The translations under genes and the position numbers were made by a program. Below the pieces are notes generated by a model, which did no database searches, was not told the origin of the DNA, and saw only the letters and a list, made by a program, of their open reading frames with translations. A stretch of DNA of 64,000 nt, from the NCBI GenBank assembly GCA_005784505.1, contig VCAZ01000070.1, positions 2,498,001 through 2,562,000 of the forward strand. The letters are read 5' to 3'. Of this stretch, positions 59,062 through 64,000 are shown in pieces. Position 1 is the first letter of the stretch. Each line of letters opens with the position of its first letter. The DNA comes from Bagarius yarrelli. Lineage: Eukaryota; Chordata; Actinopteri; Siluriformes; Sisoridae.

Positions 59062-60325
59062 TTGAAGCCGAATTATTCTTCGCCTTATCAAAATGGATTC
59101 ACAAAGTGAATCTTTACTAATAGTGCTGTGGTCAAAAGAGTATATTAAAAATGTTAGGATTCTTTAACCACAAATAAGTCAATCAGAACCCAAAGCCCAT
59201 CAGATAAATAACTAAACTGAGTTATATAAAATGTTACAATGACAATACAGCGCATTATTCTATATCATTTATGTTATATTAGTGTGTTTTAGATTATAAA
59301 TCAAGATAACAGAGAACTACACAGCAATTCAGCATTTATATTTGATTAAATTTGGTATGATTAACTTCAGGGTTCAAAGGTGAGCCATACGCAAAAGTGA
59401 CTCCTACCTCTACACCCGTCTCGCTAGCACTGGTAAGGCAGCTTCCCTCCATTAGCTTTGTGTGTTCAAACTGCCATCATTTAACTTGGCAGAAACGACT
59501 CTAGATGTATCTGCTGTCACATGCTGTTCAAGACCGACTCTATCCTACTGGAACACATATCCATTTATAGCTAATTTAGTAATAAGAGGCACATGTTGCA
59601 GATGATAACGTTGTAGGTCTTAGAAGTAGTCCATTAGAGCCATTTCCTGCCGTTTCAATCCATATCCTCATCACTTCCCTTGACATTCCTGCTGATGATG
59701 TGTGTGTTTTTTGGGTTTTTTTTAACCCTGGGCTTTTATCGGCTCACAGCGCTTCTGCTTTCACCAAGATCTAAACACGAGCAGCGCATTACTCGGCCCT
59801 ATTCGTGCAAGAATTCTTGAGCTGTTATACAACAACTGGTGAATCAGGTTTTTGCATGCGGGATTACCTGGGGCTGACGTGGACTTCTGTAGGCGGTAGC
59901 ACGCTTTGTTGCTGATAGCTTAGGTGTGCTCGGGTTAGAGGAATGAAGCGGTGATGTCACTGAATGCTTGTAGAACTCATGTAGGTTGTCAGCTTTGGCT
60001 CGTAGTGTAAGAGGTTTTTGAGGCAGCTACACAGAGGAAGTCAAAAAAGAGGAAACTATAGAAAGCCACAATACTATACAAGTTACAGTAATATCAGAGG
60101 TACTAAGCACTAAGAGTGAGCCTAGGACACATGACAACACTTTAGTCTAGTATTAAACTTAAATGTCTGCTTTGTTTATTGGATAACTGGAGCAGTTATT
60201 AAAATTTACCTTTGGGGAGCTTGGCATCCGTCTGTGTGCAACGGTCCAGTTTCGGGACCGCATGATAGGAAGACACATAGGAGACAGTTTGATGTCTTCA
60301 TACGGGTTCTCTCTTAAATCGTCCG
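45926..60325 (-). CDS. dennd2c: dennd2c, DENN-domain Rab guanine-nucleotide exchange factor; 3-prime 15 exons, N terminus outside window
   Basis: DENND2-family proteins exchange nucleotide on Rab9-class GTPases and act in late-endosome to Golgi traffic. The window holds about 593 codons, all in one open frame across 15 exons. Order: ENPYEDI linker region (60,325-59,868), a basic segment KRGKKRVK (58,188-58,110), uDENN (QLFQLFVVVSLRKCPPGNAY; ETFSFVLTGEDGTRWFGYC), cDENN (HPFMRSVMEAPFPAPGRTI; LLLERRVIFIADKL; ALALLYPFTWQHTFVPVLP), dDENN (VLIVDLCADKLVVQ; VSEAFVRFFVELVGHYPLHI; ELRKGGVKGLFEVRAAEYL) and the family ending GVNKFLKGLGNKMKFLQKK. 2C rather than 2A or 2D is chosen from synteny with bcas2 and trim33. 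The large N-terminal exon(s) are not seen up to 64,000. Introns hold SINEs and a Tc1 relic. Confidence 0.92.
46047..46133 (-). CDS. dennd2c: dennd2c exon (dDENN end)
   Basis: TACAG acceptor; GLFEVRAAEYLASCPEPEPS then GVNKFLKGLG. Donor CTCG/GTAAGC, phase 1 in and out. Confidence 0.94.
46434..46654 (-). mobile_element. family B SINE, best copy
   Basis: Head on the minus strand 'ggcagtggtggctcaaatgg', then 'cttgagcaagacccttaacc', 'cagggg(c)gctgtatcatagc', 'ctgaccctgcgctctgaccc' and 'ccaacttactaagattccgt'. Family reference for this window. Confidence 0.8.
46677..46868 (-). mobile_element. family A SINE, full length
   Basis: Tail CGATGTCTGCCAAATGCTGC on minus, body 'ggccctcgagcaaggcccta', head 'gtggtagcgcagtggtaaag'. 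22 bp from the family B copy. Confidence 0.85.
47713..47905 (+). mobile_element. family A SINE, diverged
   Basis: 'agtagtagttcagcggttta', 'ccaccaagctgccacttgtg', 'atcaaggcccttaacttctc', tail 'ctctggataagagtgtgtct'. A short (AAT)n run interrupts the body. Confidence 0.7.
48143..48385 (-). CDS. dennd2c: dennd2c exon (dDENN core)
   Basis: TGCAG acceptor, 243 bp. EECSLSALVSEAFVRFFVEL, VGHYPLHIHE, ELNRETFRKSHPSRGVRQFL, MDTQMFAGFIQDRELRKGG. Counterpart of SEAF..FF.E.VGHY and FIQERELRR in DENND2D. Phase 1 to 1, intact. Confidence 0.95.
48386..49552. other. dennd2c intron (1.2 kb)
   Basis: 48,480-48,760 has 'gatttagcggactaatgg', 'tccgttaatttggatcg' and 'cggacaattccggaactaac', reminiscent of pogo/Tigger-like ends but unproven. 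48,815-49,135 is a degenerate (TCATCTTATC)-type simple repeat. Confidence 0.5.
48815..49135. repeat. degenerate pyrimidine-rich repeat (ATCTC/ATCTT units)
   Basis: Dozens of 'ctcatctcat', 'tcttatc' and 'atcttttcat' words over 320 bp with strong strand asymmetry (C/T-rich plus strand). The open frame across it is a by-product. Confidence 0.8.
49553..49661 (-). CDS. dennd2c: dennd2c exon
   Basis: CCAG acceptor; MGDEDCILPSKLQAALQEVL and ESREEMLEHSEEDRKG. Donor GGAG/GTCAG. Matches the ILP.KLQ.AL..IL segment of DENND2D. Phase 0 to 1. Confidence 0.93.
49662..50281. other. dennd2c intron
   Basis: AT-rich; (AAAAC)n/(AAAAT)n run at 49,989-50,028. No other feature. Confidence 0.55.
50282..50323 (-). 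CDS. dennd2c: dennd2c 42-bp exon
   Basis: TTTCAG acceptor, 14 codons VLIVDLCADKLVVQ, donor CAG/GTGAGT, phase 0 both sides. Core cDENN strand (human paralogue VLIVNL.ADKF). Confidence 0.93.
50443..50479. repeat. (CA)n microsatellite
   Basis: About 18 CA units directly before a SINE tail. Confidence 0.9.
50482..50668 (-). mobile_element. family A SINE
   Basis: Tail 'aaagacgtctaataaagggc' (altered), body 'gggcccctgagtaaggccct', head with 'agtggtagctgagtggttaa'. The CA repeat abuts its tail. Confidence 0.8.
50790..51050. repeat. AT/TATA microsatellite with T22 run
   Basis: Long (TA)n stretches, then (T)n at 51,025-51,041. Sits where the left end of the Tc1 element should be. Confidence 0.9.
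51062..52571 (+). mobile_element. Tc1-like DNA transposon, left inverted repeat missing
   Basis: Right end 'agtgttccctttattttttt' plus 'gagcagtgta' (52,541-52,570) is a known fish Tc1-type terminus followed by TA. Left part starts inside the element at 'gaagcaacactgattgacaa'; its terminal repeat is absent and replaced by the AT tract. Internal text is easily recognised as the Tc1 family with DDE transposase. Confidence 0.85.
51283..52311 (+). pseudogene. Tc1-like transposase, frameshifted
   Basis: Starts at ATG 51283 (MRRSLQPTQW) and ends at TGA 52309-52311. Pieces in different frames: AQVVQAHPGWHIM, LPEPCKMTSS region, VVLTAQHRAGRLAL, then SPDLNPIEHIW of the DDE/D catalytic domain. Several indels and an in-frame stop break it; about 340 residues if whole. 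Inactive. Confidence 0.82.
52612..52806 (-). mobile_element. family A SINE, full length
   Basis: Clean copy 40 bp beyond the Tc1 end: tail GGGCGTCTGCCAAATGCAG on minus, body 'gggcccctgagaaaggccct', head 'gggtttgattcccagcacca'. Confidence 0.85.
53817..53994 (-). CDS. dennd2c: dennd2c exon (cDENN)
   Basis: TTCCAG acceptor; TLSRCAHSALALLYPFTWQH, TFVPVLPANMLDISCSPTPF, VMGALSPSLDQLLDLPIEE. Hallmark cDENN core (ALLYPF.W.H...PVLP; P.P...G). Phase 2 to 0, intact. Confidence 0.95.
54009..54041. repeat. (GA)n microsatellite
   Basis: About 16 units, 15 bp upstream of the acceptor of the preceding exon, forming its pyrimidine tract on the minus strand. Confidence 0.9.
54131..54279 (-). CDS. dennd2c: dennd2c exon (cDENN)
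   Basis: GTAG acceptor; ELTLCRPIDSRLEHVDFESL, LQCLSISRLLQVFASLLLER, RVIFIADKL. Donor CTCGG/GTACAT, phase 0 to 2. Confidence 0.95.
54440..54665 (+). mobile_element. small hAT-like element, GGGATGCACCGATACC type
   Basis: Starts 'agggatgcaccgataccgat' and repeats 'ataccga' and 'tatcggt' as inverted words, the usual look of a small non-autonomous fish hAT. Right end uncertain. Confidence 0.5.
54981..55012. repeat. (CA)n microsatellite
   Basis: 16 perfect units. Confidence 0.9.
55083..55223 (-). CDS. dennd2c: dennd2c exon (start of cDENN)
   Basis: TTTTAG acceptor, 47 codons: ILEEVERRREISPALVHPFM, RSVMEAPFPAPGRTITVKSF, LPGSGNE. Phase 0 both sides. Confidence 0.95.
55224..55954. other. dennd2c intron
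   Basis: No recognised feature; A-rich run at 55,919-55,938. Confidence 0.55.
55955..56032 (-). CDS. dennd2c: dennd2c exon (uDENN)
   Basis: GCAG acceptor, 26 codons PRGKGKRLPEVHCIISRLGC then FNLFAK. Donor AAG/GTCAGG. Phase 0 both sides. Confidence 0.94.
56187..56256 (-). CDS. dennd2c: dennd2c exon (uDENN)
   Basis: ATAG acceptor; (S)ETFSFVLTGEDGTRWFGYC then RKIL; the F.F.LT...G.R.FGYC strand of uDENN. Phase 2 to 0. Confidence 0.94.
56497..56606 (-). CDS. dennd2c: dennd2c exon (uDENN)
   Basis: GCAG acceptor; FEKTSRMSRETEDRLKAIPN, FCFPDVQDWIPSADIN: the 'IP.FCFPD' signature of DENN proteins. Donor ACAG/GTTAGA. Confidence 0.95.
56694..56881 (-). CDS. dennd2c: dennd2c exon (linker and start of uDENN)
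   Basis: ATCAG acceptor; GSQRLVYKQSTLKRRPGYRT, LERDLIQLQQQQLFQLFVVV, SLRKCPPGNAYYPEITQQFP. Q-rich helix then the first uDENN strand. Phase 1 to 0. Confidence 0.94.
57165..57440 (+). mobile_element. dispersed vertebrate repeat ('ggggagaacatg' type)
   Basis: Contains 'acccgcttattccctaattc', 'gggtcacagggatctg', 'caccctggacaggacgcctg', 'tttttggactgtgggagaaa' and 'caggggagaacatggg' in the order of a repeat common in many vertebrates. The class is uncertain. Confidence 0.55.
57472..57830 (+). mobile_element. AGGGCTGTGTATTGG-family element
   Basis: Starts 'agggctgtgtattggcaagg', same start as the minus copy at 10,205-10,385. Contains 'atatcgatacgc' near its right end. Confidence 0.55.
58110..58188 (-). 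CDS. dennd2c: dennd2c exon (basic linker)
   Basis: TGCAG acceptor; YVNRIQEIFQAKRGKKRVKS then QTSASR. Donor AGAG/GTATGG; phase 0 to 1. The lysine/arginine-rich stretch could be a targeting or binding signal. Confidence 0.9.
58838..58990. mobile_element. MITE fragment joined to family A SINE fragment
   Basis: 'actagggctgtgtaaatata' with 'tcgata' (MITE left end) runs into 'aagggccttgcccaggggcc' and 'caacagtggtaacttagtgg' (SINE body, minus orientation). Both truncated. Confidence 0.5.
59013..59062. repeat. (ATT)n microsatellite
   Basis: About 16 units with one ACT interruption. Confidence 0.9.
59868..60026 (-). CDS. dennd2c: dennd2c exon (Ser/Thr/Pro-rich linker)
   Basis: GTAG acceptor, 53 open codons: LPQKPLTLRAKADNLHEFYK, HSVTSPLHSSNPSTPKLSAT, KRATAYRSPRQPQ. 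Splice phases match both neighbours (0/0). Poorly conserved region, likely phosphorylated; identity rests on phase and position. Confidence 0.8.
60210..60325 (-). CDS. dennd2c: dennd2c exon (ENPYEDI motif), first exon in window
   Basis: TGTAG acceptor; DDLRENPYEDIKLSPMCLPI then MRSRNWTVAHRRMPSSPK. ENPYEDI is a typical DENND2 element. Starts mid-codon, so more exons lie upstream. Donor AAG/GTAAAT. Confidence 0.88.
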
Positions 60326-60442
60326 CTACATTTGAACAAATATGCATAGAAAGCAAGTAGGTACTATCATGAGACACGCTCGCATCATACTCTACTTAAC
60401 AAATTAACCTGATAAATAAAAAAATAAAAAAAAAGACCTATA

Positions 60443-60597
60443 TATTTACATTTACGTCCTAATCTAGAGCGACTTATATTTCTCTCTCTCTTTTTTTTTA
60501 CAACTGAGAAATTGGGGGTTAAGGGCCTTGCTAAGGGGCCCAAACCCAATCTTCCAGGTATTAGTCCAACACCTTAACCCTTTTACTATCACGTCCC
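60443..60597 (-). mobile_element. family A SINE with internal deletions
   Basis: 'acgtcctaatctagagcgac', 'gttaagggccttgctaaggg', 'agtccaacaccttaaccctt'; the box-B part is deleted. Confidence 0.7.
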
Positions 60598-60647
60598 CAA
60601 CTGTATATATGACCTTTATATATATTTTAATAATCTCACTAAACTAG

Positions 60648-60765
60648 TGAAGATGGTTGTTGGACTGTTGATTGGACCACCGTGGGTTCAACTCCTAGCA
60701 CCACAAAGCTGCCACTGCTGGGCCCTTGAGCAAGGCCCTTACCTTAAACTGCTCAGTTAAATATA
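60648..60765 (+). mobile_element. family A SINE, tail truncated
   Basis: 'ttggactgttgattggacca', GGTTCAACTCCTAGC, 'gggcccttgagcaaggccct'. About 50 bp from the inverse copy, making a SINE pair in head-to-head orientation. Confidence 0.7.
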
Positions 60766-62929
60766 ATGTTATTCACTCATTCCATCTGTGAAATACTATA
60801 AATATAAATATCAGTTCAATCACATTTTAATGTGCTGTCTATTACTTGATTGGTTAAAAAGAGGTAACTGGTCTCCTATACCAGCAGCCTGCTCGTCTTC
60901 TGAGAGAGTCATGTGGGGATGGGCAGTATTTATTCTGTGTAAATAAGTGTGTATAATCTGCTAGCTCACGTACAGTGTGTGTGAGCCTGAGCAACACACT
61001 GCATGTGAGACTAAGGGAAATGCTGGGAGGTTCAATTTAATGTATTTAATTTTACATCTATAAAAAGAGAAATATTTATGATAACAGGGTGTGTCTGCAA
61101 AACTGAAATGTGACAGTGGAATTTGTTTAAAAGTTAGCGTTAGTTCAGATTTAATTAATCTCAAGATCAAAAATAATGAAATAAAGCGAAGGGTTTTTCT
61201 TTTATTTTAGTTGTATTTACTGTTATTTAGCATATTCCCCTCCCCCTTTTTGTAAATTTTTCCGTAGTAAGTATCTATTAAAATAACTCTATTGTGAAAT
61301 ATATAATTACACTGAACAAAAATGACTCGGTGAAATTTGTATATTGGTCATACCGCCGCACCTCTAAACTGGATGTAGCAAACCAGTTCTGATGCATTTG
61401 TTAATAGAGACTTCCAAGCACATTTATAAAACGCTGTGGATAAGGACACCTGCCAAATGACCGGAACTGTAATGAAAATTAATATCATTAATATTTACGG
61501 TCATTCGGCAGGCGGCCTTATAAATACATTACATTAAAGTTCACAATAACAGCTGTACTGTATAAGACTCTGTAGAAGTCGGTCTAACGGGTCTTGTTCA
61601 ATACAGATGTTATGGTGACGTTTTCTGTCATTTATTTAGTCAACATGATGCTAACAGCGATTCCCTACTTACTCCCTCGTGCATTTGGGATTCCAGAACA
61701 TTTAGGATTTCCGTCCAATCTTTCCACTAAGCTAAATATTTGGACATTTTTGCATGTTTTGGGTTTGGAAAAATTTGTTTAGCTCATTTTGGTTTGTTTG
61801 TGCCCACGTCCAAATGAAATAAAATGTCAGGCTACAATTCTCATGACTTCCTGTTAGCGATACGGTGGAGTATGCTTTATAGCTGTAATGCTGTAATAGT
61901 AATGCTTTGACTTGCAAAACTGGATCACATTTTTGTAATAATGTGAATTGGGCCATCTGTGAAACATACATTATAATTAAACATCCTGTCAAATATGATA
62001 AGGTTTCATGCCTTCATTGCTTTTCTGTGTCCCCTGAAGCGTTAACTGCTCTCTCGTCTTCCAGATCTCCCAGCATGCCTAGACTGTGTGCTAAAAATTT
62101 TGCTTAGCTGCAGCTGTTCTGTCCAATTCCTGTCCAAAAACCTGCCATTTTGCATTCTGTGTTTTATCATCATAGCTTTTAGGTTACGCATTTGTTTTGG
62201 CTTCCTCTTTTTTCTAGTCATGAGTGTGAGTAAGGACTCACAGATGAGTCTTCGTAACGCTATCTGTGACGGGTGTGGACAGCCCCGAGCGGCGTGACTC
62301 CGTCTCTTGGACCCCCAGCTGAGCCGTCAAACGCGCCAAGTCTTCGATTCAAACGAATTCCTGTAAAGGACATGGCAGGTGCAACCTCCGACTTCAGTGT
62401 GTTTTTAACAGTACATAAATGCTAAAAATGGCGCAATAGTACAAAGTTCGTTTGTTGTGTCGCCCACATTACCAAACTTGTACCAGGTTACACAAGGTCA
62501 GAGGAAATGTGATGACAGAAATACAGCTGGAATTCTTATCCAACACCCAGTTACAAAAAAGAATAAAGAAAAATAGATTTCAATAAACAGCGTGTGAAAT
62601 GTAAAAAACAAAAAAAAAATTGGAACTTGTACCGTTGACTCAACCAGAATTAGCCAAAAGGAGACACTAGGTTCAGACTTCCAGAGAAAACCTGACATTA
62701 CAGATGGAACTGCCAAGACGGGTAAATTCACACACACTCCGCTTTCGTCCTGAAATTTGACAAGCGAAACTGACAAAGAGGATTTCAGAAACAAAACACC
62801 GCCCAGATTTCTCTCAAACTTACAGTCACGGTATGGTGTTCGGCAATTTATTAAAAAAAGTACAACACCCACTGTTTAATTAAAACCATAACAATCCATA
62901 ACTTAATAAGTAAGCCAGGTTGGACAATG

Positions 62930-63146
62930 GTATATATGTATACACATATATATAATATGCATTACATAACAGTACACACATACATACAGATATATATATA
63001 TATATTATATAATTTATGATATATATGATATTACACATATACCGTAGAATTTAGCAAAGTGTGCGTAACAAAATGTTATTTTTTAAGAGTTTCGAGAGCG
63101 TCTTTATAGTCTATATTAATATATTAGATAGATATAGTACTAGATA

Positions 63147-63181
<35 letters not shown>

Positions 63182-63330
63182 TATAGATCTAGATATCTAT
63201 AATTCATATATATTCATTTATATATATATATATAGAGAGATCTACACACACACACAACAGTACATATCATACATACCACCACACACCACACACACAACAC
63301 ACATATATTTATATATATATATCTATATTA
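62930..63330. repeat. AT and CA microsatellite cluster
   Basis: Several (TA)n and (CA)n runs (63,147-63,182, 63,214-63,236, 63,244-63,257). Confidence 0.85.
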
Positions 63331-63405
63331 TATAAAACATGAAGATATATATTAGACGCTGCTCGAAACTCTTAAATATACTTTTGTTACCAAGTTGCTA
63401 AATTC
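63047..63405. repeat. fold-back element: 55-bp inverted arms around AT/CA core
   Basis: 63,047-63,103 and the reverse complement of 63,354-63,405 share GAATTTAGCAA, GTAACAAAA, TTAAGAGTTTCGAG and AGCGTCT in order. The 250-bp centre is AT/CA simple repeat. No coding capacity. Confidence 0.7.
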
Positions 63406-64000
63406 ATAACCACTTTGCAAATTTCCTTTACAAAGCAAGTATTCCGAACATTTGGCTGCCATCTGTGTCGCAAAACAACACAACATTTATCATAAGCAAA
63501 TAATAGATGAAATCCCGGCATCGTAAAAAGCCATATTGTTATGACATGTGGAGACTTAAGGCTTTAACCAGAGTTACAGATGTTGTGTTGTATTACACTT
63601 GGAAGACCCTTGATGTGTATTTTTACCAGGTTTTGGTAAAGAAAATTCACAATAAGCTCCCTAAACAAAAGAAAAGTCCATTTATCAAACAACATCTATA
63701 TAAAACTGATAAAATAGCAAGCAGCAGCACGATAAAAACATCACAACTTTTCAAAATGCCGCAAGCTCACGGACAGCAAAAAAAAAAAAAAACAGTGGCA
63801 GATAAAGGCCGTTTTTGAAAAATGGTAATTTCCTTGTTGTAACCAGAGGCGGGTAGTATCGAATTACATTTACTTTGTTACATTTACTTTTAGAGTATTT
63901 TTCATGATGAGTACTTTTACTGATACTCAGGTACATTTTTAGTGAAAAAAACGTTACTTTCGTTTAGCTACATCCGGCGTTGTTCTGCCGTTACTGTCAA

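Larger units (their letters stand above)
58189..59867. other. dennd2c intron (1.7 kb)
   Basis: Fragments of an AGGGCTGTGT element (58,838-58,917) and a SINE (58,928-58,990), then (ATT)n at 59,013-59,062. Otherwise unrecognised. Confidence 0.55.
60326..64000. other. upstream dennd2c intron or flank
   Basis: No exon recognised in 3.7 kb. SINEs at 60,443-60,597 (minus) and 60,648-60,765 (plus), SINE-tail scraps at 61,436-61,530, AT/CA microsatellites at 62,930-63,330, an inverted repeat at 63,047-63,405. 61,600-62,900 shows nothing recognisable. Confidence 0.55.

Noticed and set aside
62498..62872. 124-codon minus-strand open frame as an upstream dennd2c exon
   Set aside because: No similarity to DENND2 N termini that I recognise and hydrophobic, low-complexity ends; random open frame in AT-rich DNA.

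Overview
The window is vertebrate, almost certainly teleost, nuclear DNA: small exons with GT/AG splice sites, long AT-rich introns, tRNA-derived SINEs, an L2-type LINE, RTE LINE fragments, a Tc1 transposon and many small non-autonomous DNA elements. No bacterial-style operons, CRISPR arrays or viral genes are visible. Species cannot be fixed from the sequence alone.

Three protein genes lie head to tail on the minus strand, in the order seen on human 1p13 (TRIM33 - BCAS2 - DENND2C), so I read this as a conserved syntenic block. (1) trim33 (TIF1-gamma), 2,084-30,816, complete in 20 coding exons: RING, two B-boxes, coiled coil, Gln-rich middle region, PHD finger and bromodomain. (2) bcas2 (SPF27, a Prp19-complex splicing factor), 37,945-44,849, complete in 7 exons. 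(3) dennd2c (DENN-domain Rab GEF), from 60,325 down to 45,926: the last 15 exons; the N-terminal part lies beyond the right edge.

Reading frames give a quality map. Fifteen dennd2c exons (1,781 bp) and 18 of 20 trim33 exons are in perfect frame with matching splice phases. trim33 exon 2 and six of seven bcas2 exons instead carry small deletions while keeping splice sites. trim33 exon 20 has one extra base. All three genes should be essential or conserved, and the damage is local and deletion-biased, so I favour patches of unpolished long-read sequence over pseudogenes. The ragged minisatellites at 37.0-37.5 and 40.9-44.1 kb, in the same stretch as bcas2, fit this.

Layout: 0-2.1 kb, 3-prime flank of trim33; 2.1-30.8 kb, trim33, with a 4-kb antisense L2 LINE at 16.0-20.1 kb in intron 3 and many MITEs; 30.8-37.9 kb, spacer with CRE-bearing trim33 promoter, SINEs and minisatellites; 37.9-44.9 kb, bcas2, whose introns hold two RTE fragments in opposite orientation, each carrying an expanded 36-bp minisatellite made from RTE coding sequence; 44.9-45.9 kb, GC-box/CCAAT promoter of bcas2 and 3-prime end of dennd2c; 45.9-60.3 kb, dennd2c with a Tc1 relic at 51.1-52.6 kb; 60.3-64 kb, intron or upstream DNA.

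The three genes act in different processes (chromatin and TGF-beta signalling, splicing, membrane traffic); the sequence shows neighbourhood, not joint function.
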